The notes beneath the pieces are model-generated. The model was not told the DNA's origin and made no database searches. It worked only from the letters and a program-made list of their open reading frames with translations. 64,000 nt of DNA from an uncultured Alphaproteobacteria bacterium. Lineage in GTDB: Bacteria; Pseudomonadota; Alphaproteobacteria; HIMB59; GCA-002718135. The position numbers were made by a program, and so were the translations under genes. Below are positions 17,755 through 25,898 of this stretch, piece after piece (the first letter of the stretch is position 1; the number at the start of each line of letters is the position of its first letter). The stretch is taken from NCBI GenBank assembly GCA_902582755.1, contig CACHSZ010000003.1:62001-126000 (forward strand), read 5' to 3'.

Positions 17755-18750
17755 ATGAAAATCTTAAAATTATTTTTAATCACAATTTTTCTTCTTCCAG
17801 TTTCTATGCATGCTTATGCTGCTCCAACTGGACAAGATCTTGGTGATAAATGGTGCTCAGATGTAAAAATGCATTTTTATGCTGGTGGTCCAGAAGCTGG
17901 AGGCTTTGCTGGAATAGTTGCAGCAGGAGCAATGAATGCTATTAGAGATACTGGTGCAGATGCTGAAATTATATACTCTGAATGGGATTTTGAAAAAATG
18001 GTCCGTCAACTTAGAGAATCAGTTGGACTTGGAGTAGATGCTATTGCAATGATGGGGCATCCAGGAGATGAAGCTCTAATGCCTTTAGCAAAACAAGCTG
18101 CTGAAAAAGGTATTCTAATGACTTATCAAAACGTTGACCCATCAGGTGTAAGAGCAAAATTTGGTGGTGGATACGTAGGAGCAAATTTAGCAACTCAAGG
18201 TAAAGCTCTTGCAAGAGAAGCAATTAGGCAATTTGGTTTCAAAGCTGGAGATCACGCTATAGTAATGGTTCCTATTGGAGATTACGCTAGAGCTCAAAGA
18301 GAAGATGGTGCAAGAATCATATTTGAAGAACACGGAATGACAGTTACTGTTCTTGATGGACAACCAGCTTATGCTTCAGATCCGAATATGACTATCCCAG
18401 TTTTCTCAGCAGCGTTAAATGCAAATCCTGAAACAAAAGTAATTGTTCACTCTGGAAGTGATGTAATGAATGTTGCAGAAGGTATTGCCAAAGCTGCTGG
18501 TTATGGACCAAATGAGTTACTTCAAATTGGATTTGATACTAGCCCACAAATTATGTCGGCGTTTGAAAAAGGATATGTTCATCTAACATCTGATCAACAA
18601 CCTTTCCTTCAAGGGTATCTTCCAGTGTTATCACTTTGTCAAACAGCTGTACTTGGTACTGGTGCAATAAACCAAGATACTGGTGCAGGATTTGTTGATA
18701 CAAATAACTATCAAGCTGTTAAAGCTCTTGCTGATGCAGGCTTAAGATAG
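17755..18750 (+). CDS. Sugar ABC importer periplasmic binding protein (Rbs/Frc type)
   Basis: A 331-residue protein with a signal peptide (MKILKLFLITIFLLP..., ending HAYA), then a mature domain of the periplasmic-binding-protein-like class I fold used by RbsB, XylF and FrcB. The DAIAMMGHPGDEAL segment and the C-terminal FLQGYLPVLSLCQ hinge region fit pentose/hexose binders. It heads a cassette followed by an ATPase and a permease. The ligand is unknown; the single-domain ATPase suggests an FrcABC-like importer. A hairpin at 18761-18786 separates it from the ATPase gene, which would favour higher expression of the binding protein. Confidence 0.92.
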   Translation: MKILKLFLITIFLLPVSMHAYAAPTGQDLGDKWCSDVKMHFYAGGPEAGGFAGIVAAGAMNAIRDTGADAEIIYSEWDFEKMVRQLRESVGLGVDAIAMMGHPGDEALMPLAKQAAEKGILMTYQNVDPSGVRAKFGGGYVGANLATQGKALAREAIRQFGFKAGDHAIVMVPIGDYARAQREDGARIIFEEHGMTVTVLDGQPAYASDPNMTIPVFSAALNANPETKVIVHSGSDVMNVAEGIAKAAGYGPNELLQIGFDTSPQIMSAFEKGYVHLTSDQQPFLQGYLPVLSLCQTAVLGTGAINQDTGAGFVDTNNYQAVKALADAGLR

Positions 18751-18760
18751 GTAAATATAT

Positions 18761-18786
18761 TGCTAACCCATTTTAATGGGTTAGCA
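18761..18786 (+). terminator. Intra-operon hairpin after the binding-protein gene
   Basis: The 10-bp perfect stem TGCTAACCCA with its complement encloses a 6-base loop and is followed by TTTC, a poor T-run. It is more likely a partial attenuator or an mRNA 3' stabiliser than a full terminator, because the ATPase gene starts 12 bases later. Confidence 0.65.
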
Positions 18787-18797
18787 TTTCAAAATTT

Positions 18798-19544
18798 ATG
18801 GAAAATATCATTGAATTAGATAATGTTACAAAAAGATTTGGCGGTATTACTGCTCTAAACAAAGCATCATTAAAAGTAACCAGGGGTGAAGTGGTAGGTT
18901 TAATTGGTGATAATGGTGCAGGTAAATCAACATTAATTAAAACACTAGTAGGCGTTTATAGTCCCGACGAAGGTGATATACTTATAAGAGGAAAAAAAGT
19001 AAACGCTTGGAATGCACTCAAGGCTAGAGAATCAGGTATAGAAACTGTTTTTCAAGATAGAGCTTTAACTCCACAACAATCAATAGTTAAAAACATTTTT
19101 ATGGGTAAGGAACTTCGATATCCATTTGGTTTTATAAAAGAAAAAGAACAAATTTTTGAAGCAAATAGATTAATAAGAGAAATAGGCTTTACTTCCAAAT
19201 TAATAAATGCTGAATCTCCAGTTGGGAATTTATCCGGAGGTGAAAGACAAGGCGTAGCAATTGCAAGAGCAATTTATAATAAAGCTGAGTTAATTGTTCT
19301 TGATGAGCCGACAAATAATTTATCTCTTAATGAAACACAGAAAGTTTTTGATTTTGTCTTAAATGTTAAAAAATCAAATAGATCAGTTCTATTTATTGGT
19401 CATAACATTTATCATGTTTACGACATATCAGATAGATTTGTAATTTTAGATAGAGGAGAAGTCGTTCATCAACTCAACAAGAATGAGATATCTACTCCTG
19501 AAGAACTCATGAAAATAATGAGAGATACTATAGGGGCACACTAA
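18798..19544 (+). CDS. Sugar ABC importer ATP-binding protein (single-domain, FrcA-like)
   Basis: A 248-residue ABC ATPase with Walker A GDNGAGKST near residues 37-45, the signature LSGGERQGVAIARA, Walker B LIVLDEPTNNLS and the switch histidine in FIGHN. Members of the Rbs/Xyl class usually carry two tandem ABC modules (about 500 residues); this one has one, as in the FrcA fructose importer of rhizobia, so it presumably works as a homodimer. Its stop overlaps the permease start by one base (TAATG). Confidence 0.94.
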   Translation: MENIIELDNVTKRFGGITALNKASLKVTRGEVVGLIGDNGAGKSTLIKTLVGVYSPDEGDILIRGKKVNAWNALKARESGIETVFQDRALTPQQSIVKNIFMGKELRYPFGFIKEKEQIFEANRLIREIGFTSKLINAESPVGNLSGGERQGVAIARAIYNKAELIVLDEPTNNLSLNETQKVFDFVLNVKKSNRSVLFIGHNIYHVYDISDRFVILDRGEVVHQLNKNEISTPEELMKIMRDTIGAH

Positions 19545-20518
19545 TGAGCAATAATAATTCATATTTAAGTAATTACTTTCACAGAAATGGAAGAGCTTTA
19601 GGAAGCATTGGATACTTTGTACTCTTAATGGTAATTTTTTTAATAGGTGCACCAGAAGCTTGGATAAGACCTAACCTTCATCAATCAGTATTTGTAATGA
19701 TGCCAACTTTGATATTTTTAACTATACCATTAGTTTTTCTAGTTGCATCTGGTGAAATAGATCTTTCCTTTGCCTCTACTTACGCTGTAGCAGCTTACGT
19801 ATTTGCTTTACTTGTTAAAAATGGAGTTGATCCAGCTATTTGTTTAGTTCTTGGCATTTTTACTGGAGCAGCTATTGGTGCTCTCGTTGGAACATTAATT
19901 GTTGTATTTAGACTTTCCTCTCTTGTTGCGTCACTTGGAGTATTATTTTTACTGAGAGGTGTAATTCTTTTATTATCTAACAGCAGATCAATTACGATTA
20001 TGGAAGTAGAGAACCATTGGATCTACCCTCTTTTGGTTGGAAATTTTTATGGCTTCCCAATGCAAATTTTTTGGGCAGCAATATTTGTAATTTTTTGTTA
20101 CTATTTTTTTAATAAACATGTTTTTGGAATTCATATTCAGCATGTAGGAGATAATTCTGTTAGTGCTGAACAAATGGGTATTAATGTAAATGCCGTAAAG
20201 ATTAAAGCATTCATGTTTGTAGGTATTGGCTCTGCAATTGGAGGAATTTTTACAACGATGATTACTTATACATTTTTTCCTACTCAAGGATTTGGTTATT
20301 TATTGCTTGCTCTAGCAGCTGTTTTTGTTGGCGGCACTCCTTACTGGGGAGGGTTAGGAACTATTATTGGAGCAGTGTTCGGTGTTGGTATAATTGCCTA
20401 TATGGAAATAGGAATTATTGCAATTGGTTGGAGTGGTGAGTGGAGACAATTCTTTAACGGATTAATCATATTGCTAGCATTACTAGGACATCGGTTGCAC
20501 GGAGAAAGAGTTAGATAG
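19544..20518 (+). CDS. Sugar ABC importer permease (RbsC/FrcC type)
   Basis: A 324-residue polytopic protein with about eight to ten hydrophobic segments and the BPD_transp_2 pattern: VASGEIDLSF near residues 66-75, LVASLGVLFLLRGV, and the C-terminal AAVFVGGTPYWGGLGTI segment that couples to the ATPase. It forms the membrane channel of the importer with the two preceding genes, to which it is coupled by start/stop overlap. The ThuA-like gene follows after 6 bases, so catabolic functions are in the same transcript. Confidence 0.93.
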   Translation: MSNNNSYLSNYFHRNGRALGSIGYFVLLMVIFLIGAPEAWIRPNLHQSVFVMMPTLIFLTIPLVFLVASGEIDLSFASTYAVAAYVFALLVKNGVDPAICLVLGIFTGAAIGALVGTLIVVFRLSSLVASLGVLFLLRGVILLLSNSRSITIMEVENHWIYPLLVGNFYGFPMQIFWAAIFVIFCYYFFNKHVFGIHIQHVGDNSVSAEQMGINVNAVKIKAFMFVGIGSAIGGIFTTMITYTFFPTQGFGYLLLALAAVFVGGTPYWGGLGTIIGAVFGVGIIAYMEIGIIAIGWSGEWRQFFNGLIILLALLGHRLHGERVR

Positions 20519-20524
20519 TATTAG

Positions 20525-21307
20525 ATGACTAATGTTATAATTTGGAATGAAAATATTCATGAAGTAGAAAATGAAGAAGTTAAAAAAATTTATCCTAAGG
20601 GAATTCATGGATGCATAAAAGATTTTTTATCAACTGATAATAGTTTAAAAATTAAAACTGCTACGCTCAAAGAAGATCAAAATGGATTAAGTGAGGAATT
20701 ATTAAAAAATTGTGATGTTGTTATTTGGTGGGGTCACAAAGCGCATGACGAAGTATTAGATAAAACAGTTGATTTAGTACAACGACGAGTTCTTGAAGGA
20801 ATGGGCTTGATAGTATTACATTCCGGACATCACTCTAAGATATTTAAAAGATTAATGGGTACTAATTGTAATTTAACCTGGAGAGAATACGGTGAAAAAG
20901 AAAGATTGTGGATATGCAATCCTGGCCATCCTATTTGTGAAGGTTTAGAACCACATTTTGAACTAGAAATGGAAGAAATGTATGGTGAGCCTTTTCAGGT
21001 TCCATCTCCAGATGAAACACTTTTTACTAGTTGGTTTGAAGGAGGAGAAACTTTTAGATCTGGTTTATTATATAGAAGAGGAAATGGTCAAATATTTTAT
21101 TTTCGACCAGGTCATGAAGCATATCCAACTTATCATAATATAAATGTGCAAATCGTAATTAAAAACGCAATACATTTTGTAAAACAGAAAAATAAAGTTT
21201 TGTGGGAAGATATACATTCTCCAACTCCAAAAAGTAATAGACCAAAACCTATTGAAAAGATTAGTAAGAAAGGTTTTAGTGTAGGACATCCAACAGAAGA
21301 AAAATAA
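20525..21307 (+). CDS. ThuA-domain protein
   Basis: A 260-residue protein of the ThuA-like family (PF06283), a class I glutamine-amidotransferase-like fold without an obvious catalytic cysteine. ThuA and ThuB convert trehalose-type disaccharides in rhizobia (reported as 3-keto-sugar metabolism). Key stretches are VVIWWGHKAHDEV, LIVLHSGHHSKIFKRLMGT and FYFRPGHEAYPTYHN. It is followed immediately by a Gfo/Idh/MocA dehydrogenase, the same pairing as thuA-thuB, and preceded by the importer. A role in oxidising the imported sugar is therefore likely, though the sugar itself is not known. Confidence 0.88.
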   Translation: MTNVIIWNENIHEVENEEVKKIYPKGIHGCIKDFLSTDNSLKIKTATLKEDQNGLSEELLKNCDVVIWWGHKAHDEVLDKTVDLVQRRVLEGMGLIVLHSGHHSKIFKRLMGTNCNLTWREYGEKERLWICNPGHPICEGLEPHFELEMEEMYGEPFQVPSPDETLFTSWFEGGETFRSGLLYRRGNGQIFYFRPGHEAYPTYHNINVQIVIKNAIHFVKQKNKVLWEDIHSPTPKSNRPKPIEKISKKGFSVGHPTEEK

Positions 21308-21308
21308 A

Positions 21309-22364
21309 ATGAAAATTGGCATTGTTGGAACAGGAAATATCTCTTCAAGACATCTTGATGAATTTAATAATATGCCAAATGTCAATGTTGAAGCGGTTTG
21401 TGATACAAATCAAAAAAATTTAGAAATATTTTTATTAAATAACAAAAATGCAGATATCAGAGGATATTTGAGTTTAGAAGAAATGCTTGAAAAAGAAAAA
21501 ACTTTTGATGGTATTAGTAACACAACACCTGATAAGTTTCATAAAGAAACTACAATTCAAATTTTAAAAAAAGGTTATAATGTTTTTTGTGAGAAACCAC
21601 TTGCGGAAAATTATAGTGATGCAAGAGATATGGTAAATGCAGCAGTTCAATCTAAAAAAATTAATATGGTTAATTTTACTTATAGAGAGTCAAGTGCATA
21701 TCAAAAATTAGTTGAAATATTAAAATCTGGAGAAATAGGAAATCCTAGACATGTTAGTGCCTGTTATTATCAGTCTTGGCTTACAAGTAATAAATGGGGT
21801 AATTGGAGAGAAGAGGATAAATGGCTGTGGAGACTATCAACGAAACATGGAAGTAACGGTGCTTTAGGAGATACAGGTGTTCATATTTTTGATTTTGCTG
21901 TTAATGCTGTAGGTGACATAAAGGAGATATGTACTGATTTAAAAACTTACTTCGATAAAGGAAATAAAATAAAAGAATATACATTAGATGCTAATGATGG
22001 TTTCAATTCATTAGTTAGATTTGAAAATGGAGCTATCGGAACAATAACTAATACAAGATATGCAACTGGACATGCAAACTCCTTAATTCTAGAAGTATTT
22101 TGTTCAAAAGGTGCCTTAAAAGTTGAACTAGATGAGGAAAGGACTAAGTGGTCTACATTGCATATTTGTATTGACGAAAATATAAATAAAATGGCTTGGG
22201 ATACAATTGAATGTCCAAAAACTCCAAGTAATTATCAAAACTTTATAGAGTCAATAAAAACAAACTTGAATATGCAACCCGATTTTTATCAAGGTGCAAA
22301 AATTCAAAATATAATTGATAAATGTATAGAAAGTAATGAAAATGGAAGATGGGTTGACATTTAG
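21309..22364 (+). CDS. Gfo/Idh/MocA-family oxidoreductase (ThuB-like context)
   Basis: A 351-residue NAD(P)-dependent dehydrogenase with an N-terminal Rossmann fold (GIVGTGNISSRH, residues 3-14), the family motif CEKPLAEN near 96-103 with its conserved Lys, and a C-terminal alpha/beta substrate domain containing GDTGVHIFDFA (the His typical of the active site). Such enzymes oxidise sugars or cyclitols at a ring hydroxyl. It starts one base after the ThuA-like stop, so the two enzymes are made together. A terminator-like hairpin follows. Confidence 0.92.
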   Translation: MKIGIVGTGNISSRHLDEFNNMPNVNVEAVCDTNQKNLEIFLLNNKNADIRGYLSLEEMLEKEKTFDGISNTTPDKFHKETTIQILKKGYNVFCEKPLAENYSDARDMVNAAVQSKKINMVNFTYRESSAYQKLVEILKSGEIGNPRHVSACYYQSWLTSNKWGNWREEDKWLWRLSTKHGSNGALGDTGVHIFDFAVNAVGDIKEICTDLKTYFDKGNKIKEYTLDANDGFNSLVRFENGAIGTITNTRYATGHANSLILEVFCSKGALKVELDEERTKWSTLHICIDENINKMAWDTIECPKTPSNYQNFIESIKTNLNMQPDFYQGAKIQNIIDKCIESNENGRWVDI

Positions 22365-22366
22365 TG

Positions 22367-22393
22367 AGACAAAATAGTTAATATTTGTCTTTT
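22367..22393 (+). terminator. Probable terminator of the sugar-importer operon
   Basis: The 7-bp stem AGACAAA/TTTGTCT with a 10-base A/T loop is followed by TTT, starting two bases after the oxidoreductase stop. The stem is short, so it is likely weak. Confidence 0.5.
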
Positions 22394-22425
22394 AAATCTA
22401 AGAATAGTTTTATAAATAAAATAAT

Positions 22426-23421
22426 ATGTCAGAAAAATTAGATAATGTTGATGATAAATGGTTTAGAGCTGAAATAAGTAAAAAAGATCTTAAAGAGTTA
22501 TCAAAAAAAAGTGATCTAAAAGGATTACAACATGTAACTATATACTTTATTCTTTTATTTATTTTTGGATATATGTCGGTAGTTACTTGGGGAACATGGT
22601 GGACAGTTTTTTGGTTATGGCTTTACGGTGTTCTTTTCTATTCAAGCAACCCAATTTGGCATGAATGCGGACATAGAACTGCATTCAAATCAAAATTTTT
22701 AAATGAATTTTTTTATCAAATTGGTTCTTTTATGACTGACTTTGAACCAACTAGATGGACTTGGAGTCATTTTAGACACCATAGCAATACTTCTTCTGTT
22801 GCTGACCCTCATGATTTTGAAGCAGCATTGTTCCATGAATATCCAAGTCTAAAAAGTTTCCTATTTAGTTTTGCTCCATTCTATGAACTTATTAAGTTCA
22901 AGGACTCCTTTAAATTTGAAACTATTAAGCACGCCTTAGGAATGACCACACCTGTTATGAAGGAATGTATTCCTCTAGATGAGATTTGGAAATGTCGTCT
23001 TATTTCAAGAATACATGTTTCTTTATGGATAGCCTCTTTTGCTTTATCATTTTATTTAATGAATCCTCTTCCTGCATTATTAATATTTTTTCCTAGATAC
23101 TGGGGGAACATTGTTAACATATTTAATATGACTCAACACATAGGACTACCAGAAGATATAAAAGATCACAGGTTCACAACTAGATCTGTACGTTTTAATC
23201 CTATATTTAGTTTTTTATATTGGCACATGGAATATCACGTAGAGCATCATATGTTTCCTTCCGTACCATCATACAACTTACCTAAGTTGAGTAATTTAAT
23301 TAAAGATCAATTGCCAAAAGCTAATTCTAGTTTGTATGATGCCTATAAGGAAATAATTCCGGCAATAATAAAACAACATAAAGATAACAGTTATTTTATT
23401 CAAAAAGAAATTGCGTCCTAA
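22426..23421 (+). CDS. Membrane fatty-acid desaturase/hydroxylase family protein, copy 2
   Basis: A 331-residue paralog of the protein at 15192, with the same three histidine boxes (HECGH, HFRHH and HVEHH), the same membrane profile and the same C-terminal PSYNLPKL. The second box differs (HFRHH instead of HSLHH) and the loop after it is rearranged, so the two enzymes may differ in substrate. The substrate is unknown for both. It converges with the LacI-type regulator, with 11 bases between the stops. Confidence 0.92.
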   Translation: MSEKLDNVDDKWFRAEISKKDLKELSKKSDLKGLQHVTIYFILLFIFGYMSVVTWGTWWTVFWLWLYGVLFYSSNPIWHECGHRTAFKSKFLNEFFYQIGSFMTDFEPTRWTWSHFRHHSNTSSVADPHDFEAALFHEYPSLKSFLFSFAPFYELIKFKDSFKFETIKHALGMTTPVMKECIPLDEIWKCRLISRIHVSLWIASFALSFYLMNPLPALLIFFPRYWGNIVNIFNMTQHIGLPEDIKDHRFTTRSVRFNPIFSFLYWHMEYHVEHHMFPSVPSYNLPKLSNLIKDQLPKANSSLYDAYKEIIPAIIKQHKDNSYFIQKEIAS

Positions 23422-23432
23422 TACAAGTATAG

Positions 23433-24458
23433 TTACAATTTTTTTACTGAACCCCTATCAATAATCTTAGGCTTAGCCATATAAAAATTATCTTGAGAAG
23501 GATTACCATTTTTATTCATTAATAACTTTACTGCATTATAGCCTAAGTCTTCAGTGGGGTGAGAAATAGAAGTTATTTTTGGTGTAATTAGATTACTTAC
23601 TATTAAACTATCATACGTAATAAGAGAAATGTCATGACCAATTTTTATTTTTAGGTCATTACATGCACGAATTGCACCTGCAGCAATATATTCAGTACAA
23701 CATATAATAGCGCTAACTTTTTTATTTTTTAGCAATTTTCTTGTGACTTCCTCGCTTAATAATGAATCATTTTTGGGTATTTCAATGTATAGGTTTTTAT
23801 CAAAACTAATTTTATATTTTTTAATTTCACTTATATAAGTTTTCATTCTCTGATAAGCAAAATTAAATTTTTTATTAATATTGATGAATGCAATTTTTTC
23901 ATGATTTTTTTTTATTAAGTGATCAAAAATAATTTGCATACTTTTATGATTATCCAAATCTACCCATGAATAATTTTTTAAATTTTGTGTTCTTCCCCAA
24001 GCTACAAAATTAACTTTATTTTTTTTTAAAAGTGGTATCCTACTATCATTAATTCTTAAATTATTTATAATGATATTCCTTACCTTTTGTTCTACAATAA
24101 GTTTTTCGTATAAAGATTTTTCTTCATTTTGACTTCTTGCCATAAGCATTGACAGCTGAATATTATTTTTTGAAAGATTAGAATACATTCCTGATAAAAA
24201 TTGAATAAATGAAATTTGATTTAGAGGTGATGAATTTAAACCATATAACGGTAGAATGAAACCGAGGTTCTTTGAGTTTCGTGATGCCAAATTTGCAGCA
24301 TAAGGATTAGGATTATAGTTATATTTTTCAGCAAATTTCTTAATTCTTTTTTTTGTTTTTTCACTTACATCTGAATAATCGGCTAAACCCCTAGAAACTG
24401 TCGTTATTGATAGATTAAGCTTTTTTGCTAATTCTTTAATATTCATGTTTTTTTTCAT
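23433..24458 (-). CDS. LacI-family transcriptional regulator
   Basis: A 341-residue sugar-responsive repressor and the only transcription factor I recognise in the window. The N-terminal helix-turn-helix reads MNIKELAKKLNLSITTVSRGLAD, with the family hinge region YNPNPYAANLASR, followed by a periplasmic-binding-protein-like effector domain. I place the start at the ATG at 24458; the longer reading begins with TTG at 24482 inside the operator, and an ATG at 24446 is also possible. It diverges from the alpha-glucoside importer, and a 14-bp palindrome of LacI type lies between them, so it most likely controls that importer and possibly itself. Confidence 0.93.
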   Translation of the reverse strand: MKKNMNIKELAKKLNLSITTVSRGLADYSDVSEKTKKRIKKFAEKYNYNPNPYAANLASRNSKNLGFILPLYGLNSSPLNQISFIQFLSGMYSNLSKNNIQLSMLMARSQNEEKSLYEKLIVEQKVRNIIINNLRINDSRIPLLKKNKVNFVAWGRTQNLKNYSWVDLDNHKSMQIIFDHLIKKNHEKIAFININKKFNFAYQRMKTYISEIKKYKISFDKNLYIEIPKNDSLLSEEVTRKLLKNKKVSAIICCTEYIAAGAIRACNDLKIKIGHDISLITYDSLIVSNLITPKITSISHPTEDLGYNAVKLLMNKNGNPSQDNFYMAKPKIIDRGSVKKL

Positions 24459-24475
24459 AAACCAGATAATATAAA

Positions 24476-24496
24476 TTGACAACCAAAACGTTTTGG
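24476..24496 (+). promoter_or_regulatory. Promoter -35 box with LacI-type operator
   Basis: A consensus TTGACA (24476-24481) is followed at once by the perfect 14-bp palindrome CCAAAACGTTTTGG (24483-24496), which has the central CG typical of LacI-family operators. A/T-rich -10 candidates (TATAAA at 24502 or TAATTA at 24498) lie just beyond, so the operator sits in the promoter spacer and a bound repressor would block RNA polymerase. The regulator gene diverges from this site. Confidence 0.75.
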
Positions 24497-24518
24497 ATAA
24501 TTATAAATTATTATTTAC

Positions 24519-24523
24519 GGAGG
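24519..24523 (+). promoter_or_regulatory. Shine-Dalgarno site of the aglE-like gene
   Basis: GGAGG lies 4 bases before the ATG at 24528, giving the same GGAGGAATTATGAA leader as the binding-protein genes at 17755 and 40037. Confidence 0.75.
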
Positions 24524-24527
24524 AATT

Positions 24528-25832
24528 ATGAAAATAAAAAATTTATTAATTATACTTTCTTCATTATTTCTAAGTTTTTCAGCTTATGCTGGAGGTCACA
24601 AATATACTGGTCCAGATCTAAGTGGACAAAAGGTAGTTATGTTTGGTCCATGGTTATCACCAGAACAAGAAACAATGAGAGAGGTTGGTGCTATATTTGA
24701 AAAAGCTACAGGGGCTACATTTGAATATGGTGGTTCAGATAGTTTTGAACAACAAGTTATGATCGATCTAAAAGCTGGAAGTGCAGCGGATCTAGTTGTA
24801 TTTCCACAACCAGGACTTGCTGCAAATGCTGCAGCAATGGGAGGATTAGTTCCTCTTGGAAATGATATTAAGCAAATGGTTTTAGATAACTATGCTGCTG
24901 GTCAATCATGGGTAGATCTTTCAACTTATGCAGATGAAAACGGTAATGATCAGTTTAATGCAATTTTCTTTAGAACAAACGTAAAAAGTTTGGTTTGGTA
25001 TTCACCAGATAACTTTGAAGATAATGGTTACGAAGTTCCTGGAACTATGGAAGAACTAATTGCACTAACAAGACAAATGGCTTCTGATGGAAATACTCCA
25101 TGGTGTATTGGTCTGGGTTCAGGTGCAGCAACAGGTTGGCCTGCAACTGACTGGATGGAAGATATCATGCTAAGAACACATACGCCTGATGTTTATGACA
25201 TGTGGGTATCTAATGAAATGCCTTTTAATGACCCAAGAGTTATTGAAGCAATGAATTTCTTTGGAACTTTTGCGTTAAATGACAAGTTTGTAAATGGCGG
25301 ATCTAAAGCAGTAGCAACTACTGATTTTAGAGATGCTCCAAACGGACTTTTCACTTCACCTGCAGAGTGTATGATGCATAGACAAGCTAGTTTTATTCCT
25401 GCATTCTTCCCTGAAGGTGTAGAAGCTGGTGTTGATTATGATTTCTTTTATTTCCCTGCATATGCAACTAAAGATTTAGGAACTCCTGTACTTGGAGCTG
25501 GTACACTAGTAGCTGCTACTAATGATAACCAAGCAACTATAGAGTTTATAAAATTTTTAATGCATCCTGAAGCTCATGAATATTGGATGGCTAAAGGTGG
25601 CTTCCTAACACCTCATAAAGGCGTTGATGGAAGCAAATATGCTAGTGAAACTTTTAGAAAACTAGGTGAAATTCTAACAGGTGCAACAACATTTAGATTT
25701 GATGCGTCAGACTTAATGCCTGGTGCTATTGGTGCTGGAACTTTCTGGACTGGTATGGTTGACTATACTAACGGAAAATCTGCCCAAGATGTAGCAGATG
25801 CGATCCAAGATAGTTGGGACGCAATTAAGTAA
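24528..25832 (+). CDS. aglE: Alpha-glucoside-type ABC importer binding protein (AglE-like)
   Basis: A 434-residue extracellular solute-binding protein with a signal peptide (residues 1-21, ending AYAGG). The mature domain is a family 1-like carbohydrate binder, acidic and tryptophan-rich, as expected for di- or trisaccharide ligands. The gene order binding protein, short permease, permease with a large periplasmic insertion, MsmX/UgpC-type ATPase matches aglEFGK of rhizobia, which import alpha-glucosides such as sucrose, maltose and trehalose. The gene symbol is by that context. A strong hairpin separates it from the permeases. Confidence 0.88.
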   Translation: MKIKNLLIILSSLFLSFSAYAGGHKYTGPDLSGQKVVMFGPWLSPEQETMREVGAIFEKATGATFEYGGSDSFEQQVMIDLKAGSAADLVVFPQPGLAANAAAMGGLVPLGNDIKQMVLDNYAAGQSWVDLSTYADENGNDQFNAIFFRTNVKSLVWYSPDNFEDNGYEVPGTMEELIALTRQMASDGNTPWCIGLGSGAATGWPATDWMEDIMLRTHTPDVYDMWVSNEMPFNDPRVIEAMNFFGTFALNDKFVNGGSKAVATTDFRDAPNGLFTSPAECMMHRQASFIPAFFPEGVEAGVDYDFFYFPAYATKDLGTPVLGAGTLVAATNDNQATIEFIKFLMHPEAHEYWMAKGGFLTPHKGVDGSKYASETFRKLGEILTGATTFRFDASDLMPGAIGAGTFWTGMVDYTNGKSAQDVADAIQDSWDAIK

Positions 25833-25845
25833 CTTTTCAATTAAT

Positions 25846-25883
25846 AACAGGCGAACAATTAACTTGTTCGCCTGTTTTTTTTA
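25846..25883 (+). terminator. Strong hairpin and T-run between aglE and aglF
   Basis: A 12-13 bp stem (core ACAGGCGAACAA with its complement) encloses a 5-base loop and is followed by an eight-T run, so it is a canonical intrinsic terminator. As the permease genes follow within 20 bases in the same direction, it probably acts as an attenuator that gives excess binding protein over channel. Confidence 0.85.
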
Positions 25884-25898
25884 TATATTTACTCACTA

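Noticed and set aside
19988..20287. 99-codon minus-strand frame inside the sugar permease gene
   Set aside because: It has no domain, no ribosome site and full overlap with a convincing permease.
24476..24700. 74-codon plus-strand frame starting in the operator
   Set aside because: It overlaps the aglE start in another frame and lacks a ribosome site; the frame at 24528 has a signal peptide and a GGAGG.
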